Shown here in pieces: positions 41,409 to 50,802 of a stretch of DNA of 64,000 bases. A program made the translations under genes and the position numbers. Positions within the stretch are counted from its first letter, which is position 1; each line of letters opens with the position of its first letter. This stretch comes from Polaromonas eurypsychrophila (GTDB lineage Bacteria; Pseudomonadota; Gammaproteobacteria; Burkholderiales; Burkholderiaceae_C): positions 434,001 through 498,000 of the forward strand of contig NZ_BMIG01000001.1 in assembly GCF_014641715.1 (NCBI RefSeq), written 5' to 3'. The notes below the pieces were generated by a model, which ran no database searches, was not told the origin of the DNA, and saw only the letters and a list, made by a program, of their open reading frames with translations.

Positions 41409-42229
41409 GGTGGCGCAACATCCACGGCCAGTCGAATGTCGTCCAGATAGTCCAGCGCAACGGTTGCCGGCTGCCGGCCCGCGATGAGCCTCAACAAAGG
41501 CAGGGCGCGCGCAGCCGGAATGGTCTGGCGCAGGAACTCCAGCGCGGGATCGTTCATGATGGCTGCCGCCGCGTCAGTCAGGCCACAGTCGCCTGACAGC
41601 GTGATGCGGGCCAGGCTGCGCTCGCTGCGCTGCGGACGCAACACCAGTGCCACGCCCAGCGTGTCGGGAATCGGCCGTTTGCTGTGCAGGGGTTCGGGGT
41701 AATGGGTGTCGTAGGCCACCAGCAGCACCGGCGTGTCGTCGACCACGGCCTGCGTGATGGCTTCCAGCAAGCCAGCGGAAAAACTGCCGTCATGCGCGCA
41801 GAGCACCGACGAGGTCGGCGTCGCGCCGGTTGAAATGCTCCAGTAACCCGAGGCTGCGTTATGCACCGAGTTGTGAAAACGCGTGGGCGAGATCAGCCGG
41901 TCGCTCGATGCCAGCGTCGAGCAGATGTCGTGGCAGTTCACGCCGTCGCCGCCGGAAGAGGTGAAGACCGAGGGCAGGCTGGACGCCAGCAGCCCGGCGG
42001 CGTTGACAGCCTCCTGGCCCACTGCCAGCGACACCTTGATGACGGCGCCGGCGCGGCGGCGCTCTGCGGCGGGCAGCGACATGGGTGTGGGCAACACGGT
42101 GGCGGCGGACATGTAGGGCGACTGGCCCAGCAGTTTGTCCCGGCCGTCTTCCCAACTGGACAGGCCGGGGCCGACCAGGCCGATGCCTTCCACAAACACC
42201 GTGAGCGCTGAAATATTGCTGGCAGTCAT
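41405..42229 (-). CDS. Ketosynthase-like protein, chain-length-factor type
   Basis: A 274-residue degenerate thiolase-fold protein: residues include VEGIGLVGPGLSSWEDGRD, VFTSSGGDGVNCHDICSTLA and HNSVHNAASGYWSISTGA. The catalytic Cys of ketosynthases is not seen, in line with the Ketoacyl-synt_2 'chain length factor' partner of APE ketosynthases. It probably forms a heterodimer with the ketosynthase encoded immediately upstream (9 bp away). Start chosen at 42229. Confidence 0.78.
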   Translation of the reverse strand: MTASNISALTVFVEGIGLVGPGLSSWEDGRDKLLGQSPYMSAATVLPTPMSLPAAERRRAGAVIKVSLAVGQEAVNAAGLLASSLPSVFTSSGGDGVNCHDICSTLASSDRLISPTRFHNSVHNAASGYWSISTGATPTSSVLCAHDGSFSAGLLEAITQAVVDDTPVLLVAYDTHYPEPLHSKRPIPDTLGVALVLRPQRSERSLARITLSGDCGLTDAAAAIMNDPALEFLRQTIPAARALPLLRLIAGRQPATVALDYLDDIRLAVDVAPP

Positions 42230-42237
42230 TGTGCTTC

Positions 42238-43467
42238 CTATCTCGCGCGGCCGAGAACCAGGCTGCAATTGGTGCCGCCAAAACCAAAGGAGTTGCTGAG
42301 CACATGTTGCGGCGCTTCGTCGCGCTTGTGCAGCAGGTAGTCCACCGGTAGCGCCGGATCCACGGCGTGTGTGTTCACGCCGCCGGGCATGAAGCCCTGC
42401 TGCAGGGCCAAGGCGCTGATCACGGCCTCCAGACCACCGGCCGCGCCCAGGGTGTGGCCGGTCGCGCCCTTGGTCGAACTGCAGGGCAGGGCGTGGTCGC
42501 CAAATACCGAGGCCACGGCCTTGCCTTCGACGGTGTCGTTGGAGGGTGTGGCCGTTCCGTGCAGATTGATGTAGTCGATACGGCCGGGCTGCAGCCCCGC
42601 GCTTGCCAGCGCCTGACGCATGGCGCTGATGGCGCCCAGGCCTTCAGGATGCGGTGCCGACATGTGGTGGGCGTCGCTCGACTCACCGACACCGCGCAGC
42701 AGGACCGCACCCGCGTCCAGGCTGTTGGGCAGCTTCTCAAGCAGCACGAAAGCCGCGCCTTCACCGATGGAAATACCCTTGCGCCCCGCGTCAAACGGCT
42801 GGCACGGCTGGCGCGAGAGCAGGTCCAGCGAGTTGAAACCGTACAAGGTGGTCAGGCACAGCGAATCCACGCCGCCGACGACGGCCGCATCAATCAGCCC
42901 GGCAGCCATCATGCGGCGCGCCGAGGCAAACACCTTGGCGCTGGAGGAGCAGGCCGACGACACCGTCATGGCCGGCCCTTCGAGGCCGAAGTAGCCGCGA
43001 ACGAAGGCCGTGACTGAAAACGGGTTGTGGCTGCCCGCATACACAAAAGTCGCAGGCAGGGCGCCGGTGCGGGGGTCCAGCGCGCGGTAGGCGAGTTCGG
43101 TCTCAAGGATGCCCGATGTGCTGGTTCCCAGAAACACACCGATGCGCCGCTTGCCGTAACGGCTTGCAGCAGCCAGCACCGCTTGTTCAAAACCGTCCTG
43201 ACGCAGGCCGAGCTGGGCCAGACGGTTGTTACGGCAGTCAAAGGCGCGCAGGTCAGGACGCAGCACCTGCCCGTCAACATCCTCGACCTCGCCTATCCAG
43301 GTTGCGAGGTCGGCCGAATCAAAGTCGCAGGGCTTGAGGCCGCTGCGTTCTGACTGCAGCGATGCCAGTGTGGCATCAAGTCCGGCGCCAATCGAGCTGG
43401 TAGCGGTGAAATGCGACAGCAGCAGCGCCTGCATGGCGCCAGTCGGGGAAGGAGGAGCAAGGGTCAT
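42238..43467 (-). CDS. Beta-ketoacyl-ACP synthase, pigment cluster
   Basis: A 409-residue ketosynthase with the active site Cys in VSSACSSSAKVFASARRM, catalytic His pair in LHGTATPSNDTVEG and GHTLGAAGG, and the glycine-rich FGFGGTNCSLVLGRAR end. It elongates the polyene chain with the adjacent chain-length-factor-like protein. The ATG at 43467 has GAGGA 5–6 bp upstream and is preferred to the overlapping ATG at 43488. Only one full ketosynthase is present, whereas typical APE clusters have two or three. Confidence 0.9.
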   Translation of the reverse strand: MTLAPPSPTGAMQALLLSHFTATSSIGAGLDATLASLQSERSGLKPCDFDSADLATWIGEVEDVDGQVLRPDLRAFDCRNNRLAQLGLRQDGFEQAVLAAASRYGKRRIGVFLGTSTSGILETELAYRALDPRTGALPATFVYAGSHNPFSVTAFVRGYFGLEGPAMTVSSACSSSAKVFASARRMMAAGLIDAAVVGGVDSLCLTTLYGFNSLDLLSRQPCQPFDAGRKGISIGEGAAFVLLEKLPNSLDAGAVLLRGVGESSDAHHMSAPHPEGLGAISAMRQALASAGLQPGRIDYINLHGTATPSNDTVEGKAVASVFGDHALPCSSTKGATGHTLGAAGGLEAVISALALQQGFMPGGVNTHAVDPALPVDYLLHKRDEAPQHVLSNSFGFGGTNCSLVLGRAR

Positions 43468-43484
43468 CAGGGTCCTCGGGAGGG

Positions 43485-44228
43485 TCATGAAACGGGGCGC
43501 AGGCGGGCCACCAGCAGGACGTTGGCAAACGGCGTGCCCTGGCTCATGGACTGCGCTTCCACCACAAAGCCGAGCTGGCGCAGCGTGTCCTGCCAGGCCG
43601 TCAGCGGGCGGCAATGGAGGATGCCCAGGCGGTGCCCGCGCAAGGTGGTCACCACATGGTCCACCCAGTTGCTGATGGAAAAACGCAGGCCGCCTGCGGC
43701 ATCACCCACACGCAGCAGCAACACGCCGTCGGGAGACAGACTGCGGCGCACACGCGCCAGCACCTCGTCCTGCGCCGCCAGCGGAACATAGTGCAGCACA
43801 TCGAGAATCACCACCGCATCGGTCTGGCCAAAGTCTGCGCTGCACATGTCGGCCTGCACAAAGCTGGCTTGGCCTGCGCTGACCGCTGGCGCCAGCGCGC
43901 TGTCGGCCCGCGCCACGTCATGTGCCATCAGCTCGACCCCGCGTATGTGCGAGGGTTGAGGTGCAGATGGCCAGCTCACCGGCCAGATGCCCTTGGCGCT
44001 GGCAGCCTGCGCGGCGAGCAGCCACGCGCTCAGCAGGCCCTGGCCGCAGCCGATGTCGAGGATGCGCCTGCGCCCGGTCAGCAGCCCGGCAGCCAGCAAG
44101 TGCGAAAATGCCGGGTCGCCGCCCAGCTTGCCGCGTGCGAAAAACCAGGCATAAAGTCCGGCCGCCCGGTAGGGCGCCGCCGCCCTGGAGATCAGGTGTT
44201 TGACGAACGCGGTGGGGGTGGCCGTCAT
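43485..44228 (-). CDS. SAM-dependent methyltransferase, pigment cluster
   Basis: A 247-residue class I methyltransferase: motif I ILDIGCGQGLLSAWLL near residue 58, GVELMAHD, ADMCSADFGQTDAVVILDVL and HYVPLAAQDEVLARVRRSL. In APE-type clusters a methyltransferase modifies the aryl head. Its start overlaps the end of the deacetylase gene (ATGA, 44225–44228) and its stop overlaps the first possible start of the ketosynthase gene. Confidence 0.84.
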   Translation of the reverse strand: MTATPTAFVKHLISRAAAPYRAAGLYAWFFARGKLGGDPAFSHLLAAGLLTGRRRILDIGCGQGLLSAWLLAAQAASAKGIWPVSWPSAPQPSHIRGVELMAHDVARADSALAPAVSAGQASFVQADMCSADFGQTDAVVILDVLHYVPLAAQDEVLARVRRSLSPDGVLLLRVGDAAGGLRFSISNWVDHVVTTLRGHRLGILHCRPLTAWQDTLRQLGFVVEAQSMSQGTPFANVLLVARLRPVS

Positions 44229-45052
44229 GTGAGCGCTTCACGAAGGGTGACGGGCCGCAGGCCGGCTTCCGCGATGGCTTGCAGCAGGGGTGGCAAGACC
44301 TCCAGAATCACCGGCACGCCGTCTGGCGTGAGGGCCGCATGGCGGTCGTGCAGAAGCAGGATGTCGCCAGCCCGCAGCGAGGTGCAGAGTTTGCGCAGCA
44401 CGGTGGCGGGGTTGCCCTCCCGCGTGTCATAGGCGCGCCGCGTCCAGCTCGCCAGACGCAGGCCGCTGCGCTGCAGCGCCGGGTCCAGGAAAGGGTTGCG
44501 CAAACCGGCCGGCGCGCGGAAAAATTGCGGGCGGTCTCCGGTGATGGCGGTCAAGGTGGTCTGGGCAGCTTCCAGTTCACGCCGAAAGCCGCCGGGACCG
44601 AGCAATGAAAAATTGTGGCGATGCTGCTGGCTGTGGTTTTCAATGCGGTGGCCGCGCCGGACGATCTCGCGGCAAATCTCAGGGTACAGCGAAGCTTGCC
44701 GGCCCACGCAGAAAAACGTGGCTTTGGCGCCATGGCGGTCCAGCAGGTCCAGCACGGCGGGTGTCACCACCGGGTCAGGCCCATCGTCGATGGTCAGCGC
44801 GACTTCCCCGCGCGCCGCGGCGGCGGCGGGCAGCCGGGTCCAGTTGGCGCCCAGCCAATGGGTGCGCGGCAGCAGGCCGACCGTCGCCAGCAGCGCATGG
44901 TTGAGTACCAGTGCCGCCAGCGCCCACGGCCACCATGCCGGGGCGACCAGAATGGCCAGTGCGGCGGCCGCGTGCACGCCCAGTGAAACCTTCATCAGGG
45001 CGGGCATGTCCCAGCGGCCGTTCACGGTGGCTGAAGTCAGCGGCGCGCTCAT
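44225..45052 (-). CDS. Polysaccharide deacetylase family (NodB) protein
   Basis: A 275-residue protein with two N-terminal membrane segments (residues about 22–65) and a NodB domain: LTIDDGPDPVVTPAVLDLLD (metal-binding TxDDGP), ENHSQQHRH (metal His pair), RAPAGLRNP and LLHDRHAA. All ligands are present. Such a gene is uncommon in pigment clusters and could N-deacetylate a sugar attached to the polyene or a cell-wall glycan. It overlaps both neighbours by 4 bp (ATGA, 45049–45052 and 44225–44228). Confidence 0.8.
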   Translation of the reverse strand: MSAPLTSATVNGRWDMPALMKVSLGVHAAAALAILVAPAWWPWALAALVLNHALLATVGLLPRTHWLGANWTRLPAAAAARGEVALTIDDGPDPVVTPAVLDLLDRHGAKATFFCVGRQASLYPEICREIVRRGHRIENHSQQHRHNFSLLGPGGFRRELEAAQTTLTAITGDRPQFFRAPAGLRNPFLDPALQRSGLRLASWTRRAYDTREGNPATVLRKLCTSLRAGDILLLHDRHAALTPDGVPVILEVLPPLLQAIAEAGLRPVTLREALT

Positions 45053-47526
45053 GGCGTGATGTCCCTGGCCGGTGCCGTCAATGCCGAAGATTGCTGAGCC
45101 GCAAAAATGGCAGAAAACAGCAGCACCAGCACAGAGCCGGGGCCGACCGTCAACCCTATGGCCTGAAACACCGGCACGCTGGAGATCGCCAGCACGCCAA
45201 AACCTGCCACCGTGGTGAGGTTGGCAAACAGCAGCGAGGCCAGGGTGCGCGGTGTGATGCCGGATGCCTCGCGGTCCGCTCGTGCCGTCTCGTCTTCAGG
45301 GCCGGACCTGCGCGGGCCGCTGTTGAAAAACAGCGCGTAGTTGGAGCCCACGGCCACCACCAGCAGCAGGCCGATCAAATGAAGAATGGTCAAGCGGTGA
45401 CCGGCCAGTGCCAGGCCGCCCAGCACCACGATGATGGCGGCTGCAGGCGGGGCCAGCACGCGCAGTGTTTGCACCGCCGAACGCAGGCTCAGCAGCAGCA
45501 ACAGCGCCACTGCAGCCAGGCCGGCCAGGGATAACACAATCGCCTCGCGCAGGTAGCCGCTGTACAGGCGGTCGGCCTCGCCCTTGAGGTCCACGAACAG
45601 GGCGCTGCCGGTGGCACGGTTGCCTGGCGCGTCTGCCAGGACCTGCCTTACGGCGGCAGCATCAATGATGCCGTTGACAGGTGCGTGCAGCGGCAGCAGC
45701 GCACTCCAGCCTGCCGGCCGGCCGGGTGAAGCGCCGCGCTGCAACAACATGCCATCGACGGCCACGGCCAGCGTGGTGCCGGTGAGGTCAGCGCGTTGCA
45801 GCGGGCGGCTCTGGCGTGCCGCCTCGGCATCGGCCAGAAAGGGGGCCAGCCGGGCGGCCTGGATGGGCAAGTCGCTCACGGCCTGAGCCAGGCTTTCCTT
45901 GAGTTGCGCTGCAGGGGGCAGACTGGCCAGCCGGGCCTGCTGGGTTGCCATACTGGGCAAAAACCGCGTCGGCGTGTCCACACCCGTGATCACCTTCCGC
46001 TCGACCAGGCCCTGCAGTGCCTGCACGGTGCCCTCCGCAGCCTGGAGCACCTGCTCCTGGGTAGCCGCGCTGATGACCACCAGGTAACGCACGTCGGGCG
46101 CGCCGAGGTCTGCGCGCAGGGTGGTGTCCTGCATCTGATCGGCCAGCGAGATTGGGCTCAGTCCCGACAATTCATGGTTCCACAACTTGTCGCGGTGCAT
46201 GGCCAGCGGAACACAGGCCAGCACCATCAGTGCCAGTGCGGCCCATTTCAGGCGCGGTGCAAAGCGCACCCAGACCGATAGCCGTTCGCCCAGCGCGGAC
46301 ACATCGCGTACGCGAAAGCCCGCAGGCAGCAGCAGCGGCATGACAAAACGCGTGACGGCTGCCGCTGTCAGCAAGCCGACGATGGAGTACAGGCCGAGCT
46401 GCGCCAGCCCCGGAAAGCCCGAAAACAGCAAGGAGGCGAATCCCGCAACCGAGGTCAACACCCCCAGGCGGATGGTCGGCCAGAAGCGCCGCACCCAGTC
46501 GGTTTTGGAGGTTGCCGTGCGCTCTGATTGCACAAACAGGTATATCGAATAGTCGACCGCCTCGCCGATCAGCGTGGTGCCGAAGCCGAGCGTGATGCCA
46601 TGCACCTCACCAAAGCCGAGGCTGACGGCGACGATGCCGGCCACGGTGCCTGACACCACCGGCACCATTCCCAAAGCCAGCGTGGTCAGCGAGCGGTAGA
46701 TCACGATCAGCAGGGTCAGCATCAGAATCATGCTGATGACCGAGGTGCGGGTGACTTCGCGCTTGATGGTTTCGCGCGCCTGCACCGCGAAAACACCGGG
46801 GCCGGTGACTACAAGTTGCATTGCCTGACCTGGCGTTCCGGTCAGCGGTGCCTGTGCGAAGGCCGTGCGCACGGCGCCAATCGCCTCTTCCTGGGCATCG
46901 GTGTCCGAACCGGGCGCCACGGTTTGCACAAGTAACAGGGCGCGCTGGCCATCGCGTGAGGCCCAGACGCCGCCGGCCACGTTGGGTCGGTTCGCGCCGC
47001 TGCCGCCATCGCCCGAAAACTCCTCAAGCAACAAGGGGATCTCGCCGGTCGGATCGCGTGGCAACAGGGACTTGGTCAGCAAGCCGGCCGGTGAGGCCAG
47101 CAGGTCCAGCGTGTCGCCAATTGCAGCGCGCAGACCTCCGACGCTGAAGCGCGCCGGTGTGACGGCGGGGCTCAGCAGGTAGCGGTGCTCGAACAGGAAA
47201 GCCTGGTCGCGCTGCATGCCGCCGGACTCGCCGTTGCTGACGGTGGTGAAGCGTTTGTCGCCGCGCAACTGGCCGGCCATGGCACCGGATGCGGCGGCGC
47301 GGCTGGCCGGGTCACCACCCTCAACGGCGACCAGGATCAGGCGTGATACCAGCCCGTCGCGCAGTTGGTCCACCAGCAGTTGTTGTTCGGGCGTGGGTGA
47401 GCGCGGCAAAAAGGCCGACATGTCGGCGGTGAAATGTGTGCGGGCCACCAGTACGCCGCACAGCAGCAGCGTCGCCAGCCAGACCCAGACCGGCAGCAAG
47501 CGAGCCTGGAAAAAACCTTTTGTCAT
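45049..47526 (-). CDS. MMPL/RND-family exporter
   Basis: An 825-residue membrane transporter with two symmetric halves: first membrane block after a long periplasmic domain (RTSVISMILMLTLLIVIYRS and GFGTTLIGEAVDYSIYLFVQ), second near AIVLSLAGLAAVALLLLLS and LIGLLLVVAVGSNYALFFN. About 12 transmembrane segments. MMPL proteins in APE clusters export the lipid-linked polyene to the outer membrane, working with a LolA-like carrier. Overlaps its neighbours by 4 bp (47523–47526 and 45049–45052). Confidence 0.88.
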   Translation of the reverse strand: MTKGFFQARLLPVWVWLATLLLCGVLVARTHFTADMSAFLPRSPTPEQQLLVDQLRDGLVSRLILVAVEGGDPASRAAASGAMAGQLRGDKRFTTVSNGESGGMQRDQAFLFEHRYLLSPAVTPARFSVGGLRAAIGDTLDLLASPAGLLTKSLLPRDPTGEIPLLLEEFSGDGGSGANRPNVAGGVWASRDGQRALLLVQTVAPGSDTDAQEEAIGAVRTAFAQAPLTGTPGQAMQLVVTGPGVFAVQARETIKREVTRTSVISMILMLTLLIVIYRSLTTLALGMVPVVSGTVAGIVAVSLGFGEVHGITLGFGTTLIGEAVDYSIYLFVQSERTATSKTDWVRRFWPTIRLGVLTSVAGFASLLFSGFPGLAQLGLYSIVGLLTAAAVTRFVMPLLLPAGFRVRDVSALGERLSVWVRFAPRLKWAALALMVLACVPLAMHRDKLWNHELSGLSPISLADQMQDTTLRADLGAPDVRYLVVISAATQEQVLQAAEGTVQALQGLVERKVITGVDTPTRFLPSMATQQARLASLPPAAQLKESLAQAVSDLPIQAARLAPFLADAEAARQSRPLQRADLTGTTLAVAVDGMLLQRGASPGRPAGWSALLPLHAPVNGIIDAAAVRQVLADAPGNRATGSALFVDLKGEADRLYSGYLREAIVLSLAGLAAVALLLLLSLRSAVQTLRVLAPPAAAIIVVLGGLALAGHRLTILHLIGLLLVVAVGSNYALFFNSGPRRSGPEDETARADREASGITPRTLASLLFANLTTVAGFGVLAISSVPVFQAIGLTVGPGSVLVLLFSAIFAAQQSSALTAPARDITP

Positions 47527-48137
47527 GGCGCCAGCGGAGCGATGACCATGACCGAACGATCCTTATCGGTCTGCTCGATCTCGATGGTTTTGACCTCGGC
47601 GCGGCTGCCGCCGATACGAATGCGCTGCACCACTTCCAGCATTTTGGTTTCGATGGGGCGCAGTGTCAGTGTCCAGCGCTCTTCGGTGCCTTCAAGGTCG
47701 AGGTTGTAAATGCGCCTGAGCGCGGCAACATCGCCGGCCAGCGTGCCGCGTATGCTTTCGGTGAAAGCCACCAGCTCCGGGTAGTCCTGCAGACGCAAGG
47801 TCATGCGGCGCTTGCCGCGTTCCACCGTCAGCGTGCCGCTTTCAATCAGCATCGACTCGGGCCGGGGTTTGAGCGTGCGTTTCTCCAGCCGGCCCGGCGC
47901 GGTGTACAACAACTCACCCGATGACTCCACCGGTTTGTCGAGCAGCGCGATGTATTTTTTCTCGACAAAGCTGGCGCGGCCCGACTTGTTCTGGGCCAGG
48001 CCCTGCATCAATTGCGCGAGGTCCCACGCCGCCAGGGCCGGTGTGCCCCACAGAGCCAGCAGCAGGCCGGCGGCGGCCAGCCCGAAGGAGAAAGCCGAAG
48101 AGAAGCGGGAGGATAGCGGGCGCACTGCGTCATGCAT
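47523..48137 (-). CDS. LolA-like outer-membrane lipoprotein carrier
   Basis: A 204-residue protein with signal peptide (MHDAVRPLSSRFSSAFSFGL, hydrophobic AAAGLLLALWGTPALA) and the LolA-fold region FVEKKYIALLDKPVESSGEL, YTAPGRLEKRTLKPRPESML. Members in APE clusters help move the polyene lipid across the periplasm with the MMPL protein. The ATG at 48137 overlaps the acyltransferase stop by 8 bases. Confidence 0.8.
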   Translation of the reverse strand: MHDAVRPLSSRFSSAFSFGLAAAGLLLALWGTPALAAWDLAQLMQGLAQNKSGRASFVEKKYIALLDKPVESSGELLYTAPGRLEKRTLKPRPESMLIESGTLTVERGKRRMTLRLQDYPELVAFTESIRGTLAGDVAALRRIYNLDLEGTEERWTLTLRPIETKMLEVVQRIRIGGSRAEVKTIEIEQTDKDRSVMVIAPLAP

Positions 48138-49092
48138 GGGGAGGTACCGGGGTTGCGTCGGCCATGCGTCGGGCGGATTGCCAGAAGTCAAAAAAATTGA
48201 ACCAGTTATAGGGCGCTGCGCGGCAGTGGGTTTCCAGCAGCGCGGCGTAACGCGCCATCGCGGCCTGCACGGCGGCTTCGCGCCCGCCAGCGGGAATGTT
48301 GGAAAAATCAGCCAGCGTCTCAAAGTGAATATCGTAGCGATTGCCGCCACCGTAGAGCCCGACCATGAACAGCACCGGCCGTCGCAAAATCGCCGCCATC
48401 CGGAAAGGGCCCACCGGAAACTCGGCCGACTCACCCAGAAACGGCACGGGGCGTGTGCTGTCGTGGTTCAGGCAGCGGTCGGCCAGCATGCCGACGACGC
48501 TGCCGCCTTCAATCAGCTCATGCACCTTGAGCATGGAGTCGGCATGGCCCAGCGCCACAATGTCCTGCTGCGCCGCCGGGTTGATGGCAGTGAGCGCGGC
48601 GTTGATCTTGCGGGCATTTTCTTCAAACATGACCATCGCCACGCGCAGGCCCGGCCTGCGCCGCCCAATGGCGCGCAACACCTCAAAGCTGCCGACATGG
48701 GCGCCCATCAGGAACACGCCTTTTTGATCGGCCGTCAGGTCGAAGATCAAATGCTCCTGGTGAATGCGGATATCGAAGAGCTCGAATTTGTCGTTGATCA
48801 GGTAGACCCGGTCGTGGATGCACGAGGCAAAACTCAGGAAGTGCCGAAAGACATGGCGCCAGCCGACCTGCGGAACGTCCCCGACCCGGCGCAGGTAGTC
48901 GCGCGAAGCGCGGCGCGCGGCCGCGTTGGCCAGCAGGAAGTAAGCGGCTATGCCGTAAAGCACGCAGCGGCCCGCGCGGCGGCCCAGGCGCAGGGAGATC
49001 CAGGTCATGACCCGCAGCATCAGCATGTTGCTGCGTTCTGGCCGCTCGCGCCAGGCGGCCCGGGCGGGGGCGGTGTTGCCGGCGTCGCTCAT
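48130..49092 (-). CDS. Lipid A-acyltransferase-like protein (LpxL/LpxM type)
   Basis: A 320-residue acyltransferase with HVGSFEVLRAIGRRRPGLRV (catalytic His motif H-x4-D/E) near residue 135, LADRCLNHDSTRPVPFLGES, and a hydrophobic N-terminus RLGRRAGRCVLYGIAAYFLL. Such proteins transfer the polyene acyl group to a lipid carrier in xanthomonadin and APE pathways. The ATG at 49092 overlaps the dehydratase stop (ATGA, 49089–49092). Confidence 0.84.
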   Translation of the reverse strand: MSDAGNTAPARAAWRERPERSNMLMLRVMTWISLRLGRRAGRCVLYGIAAYFLLANAAARRASRDYLRRVGDVPQVGWRHVFRHFLSFASCIHDRVYLINDKFELFDIRIHQEHLIFDLTADQKGVFLMGAHVGSFEVLRAIGRRRPGLRVAMVMFEENARKINAALTAINPAAQQDIVALGHADSMLKVHELIEGGSVVGMLADRCLNHDSTRPVPFLGESAEFPVGPFRMAAILRRPVLFMVGLYGGGNRYDIHFETLADFSNIPAGGREAAVQAAMARYAALLETHCRAAPYNWFNFFDFWQSARRMADATPVPPHA

Positions 49093-49400
49093 GGGGGCGC
49101 CCAACCCAGCACACCGGTCGCCACCTGGCGATCGCTGCCCGCGATGTCAAAACGGATCTGGCCCTGGCCGGTGTCGCGCCAGGAAAGGGTCAGGCTTTCG
49201 TCCGGCGTGACCGGGCTGAGAAATTTGGCCGAGCTGACTTGCCCGATGGCGCTACCGCCGGCCGTGCCGTCACGGGCCTGCACGATGGCATGGATGGCCG
49301 CATCGAGCAGCAGCACACCTGGCACGATGGGTCGTCCCGGAAAATGGTCGGCAAACGCCGGATGGCTGGCTGCAAAACTCAGGCGAATTTCACCCTGCAT
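49089..49400 (-). CDS. FabZ/ApeI-like 3-hydroxyacyl-ACP dehydratase
   Basis: A 103-residue hot-dog protein: HPAFADHFPGRPIVPGVLLL then DAAIHAI is the catalytic FabZ helix with His near residue 18; the tail ends VATGVLGWAPP. In aryl-polyene pathways this enzyme removes water after ketoreduction. The ATG at 49400 overlaps the end of the AMP-ligase gene by 11 bases. Confidence 0.8.
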   Translation of the reverse strand: MQGEIRLSFAASHPAFADHFPGRPIVPGVLLLDAAIHAIVQARDGTAGGSAIGQVSSAKFLSPVTPDESLTLSWRDTGQGQIRFDIAGSDRQVATGVLGWAPP

Positions 49401-50793
49401 CCGGGCCGCCTTTCGGGCACGCGGGCGCCCGCTGCGATTCGGCCAGCGCCCGCAGCGCTTCGCGCGGCAGCTTGCCGGTGCTGTTGCGTGGCAAGGCGTC
49501 GAGCAGCACCAGCGGGCGTGGCAAAAAGGTGGTGTCAATGCGTTTTTTCAGCGCCGCCTGCAGTGTGGCAGTGCTCATGCCTGGCGCCACCACAAAGGCC
49601 ATCAGGCGCACCACCGCTTCGTGATCACTGTCGTCTGGCATGAAAAACGCGCCGTCCTGCACGCCTTCGATGCTGAGCAACTGGTGGTTCAGGTAGTCCA
49701 GGGAGTTGCGCTTGCCCGCGATGTTGATCAGGTCGCTCAGGCGCCCGTGCAGAAAAAACCGGTGGTTGTCGATGGATTCGAGCACGTCGTTCATGGGCAT
49801 GACTTGCTCGACGTGACCGCCGCAGGCCCACATGCGCTCATCGTGCGGCGTCAGCGTGACCAGCGGAAACAACTCCCATTGGTCGGTTTGCGCGCTGCGC
49901 CGCGACGCGATTTGCCCGGTTTCGGTGGAGCCATAAATTTCGAACAGGGGCGCCGAAAACTGCGCTTCACAAGACTGGGCCAGCGCCGGTGGCATGGGTG
50001 CGGTCGCCGACAGCACCAGGTCCAGCGCAGGCAGGCTTATCCCGGAGGACAGCAACACGCGCAAATGCACCGGCGTGGTTACCAGAAGACGCGGGCGCGG
50101 GACGGCCTGCAGGGCGCTGACGATGTCCGCCGGGTAAAAGGGCTGGCCCGCCTGAAGCGCGGCTCCGCTTTGCAGCGCCAACAGCACGGTCGATTCAAAG
50201 CCGAACATGTGCTGCGGCGGGACCGTGCCGACAATGCTGTAGGGACGTCTTTTTTTCTGGTCCAGGTTCAGGTCCACGCCCAGGCGCAGCGCTTCGGCCC
50301 GTGCGCTGTGCACGAGAGAACCCCAGGTTTTTCGGTGCGGCTGCGGCAGGCCGGTCGAGCCCGAGGTGAACACATCGGCCACCGGCTGGTTGCCGGGTAT
50401 CAGCGGTATCTCGCAGGCCTCGTCGGCGTCGGCATCGGCGGGCCCCCGGGTAAATGCGTCGTGGTAAACAAAGCCAGGCAGGTCAATCGCGTGCGGTGCG
50501 TCAGCCAGGCAAAAAACATCGGGCGCCAGCGCCTGCAGTTGGCAGATCATTTCCGGTGTGTGGGTGGGCGGCAGCAGGCTGACTTTGCGCGTTAGCAAAG
50601 CGGCGCCCAGCCCGACGGTGAAGTGGTAGCGGTCGCTGCAGGCGTTGAGCATGTGGCCGCCCGCAGGCAGGGCTGCAGCCAACTGCCGCACGTCGGCCAG
50701 AAACTGGCGCACGCTGATGCGTTGACCATGACGCCAGGCCACGATGTTGTCGCCATGGTCGTGGGAAATGAGCGCAAAGTTGGTTACAGGCAT
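49390..50793 (-). CDS. AMP-dependent acyl ligase
   Basis: A 467-residue adenylate-forming enzyme: TSGSTGLPQPHRKTWGSL (P-loop near residue 150), LFEIYGSTETGQIASRRS, HDERMWACGGHVEQVM, HGRLSDLINIAGKRNSLDY and C-terminal LPRNSTGKLPREAL with catalytic Lys. It is likely to activate the aromatic starter (for instance 4-hydroxybenzoate-type acids) onto the ACP. No ammonia-lyase or chorismatase supplying the starter is in the window. Confidence 0.87.
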   Translation of the reverse strand: MPVTNFALISHDHGDNIVAWRHGQRISVRQFLADVRQLAAALPAGGHMLNACSDRYHFTVGLGAALLTRKVSLLPPTHTPEMICQLQALAPDVFCLADAPHAIDLPGFVYHDAFTRGPADADADEACEIPLIPGNQPVADVFTSGSTGLPQPHRKTWGSLVHSARAEALRLGVDLNLDQKKRRPYSIVGTVPPQHMFGFESTVLLALQSGAALQAGQPFYPADIVSALQAVPRPRLLVTTPVHLRVLLSSGISLPALDLVLSATAPMPPALAQSCEAQFSAPLFEIYGSTETGQIASRRSAQTDQWELFPLVTLTPHDERMWACGGHVEQVMPMNDVLESIDNHRFFLHGRLSDLINIAGKRNSLDYLNHQLLSIEGVQDGAFFMPDDSDHEAVVRLMAFVVAPGMSTATLQAALKKRIDTTFLPRPLVLLDALPRNSTGKLPREALRALAESQRAPACPKGGPDAG

Positions 50794-50802
50794 GGGCGGC
50801 GA

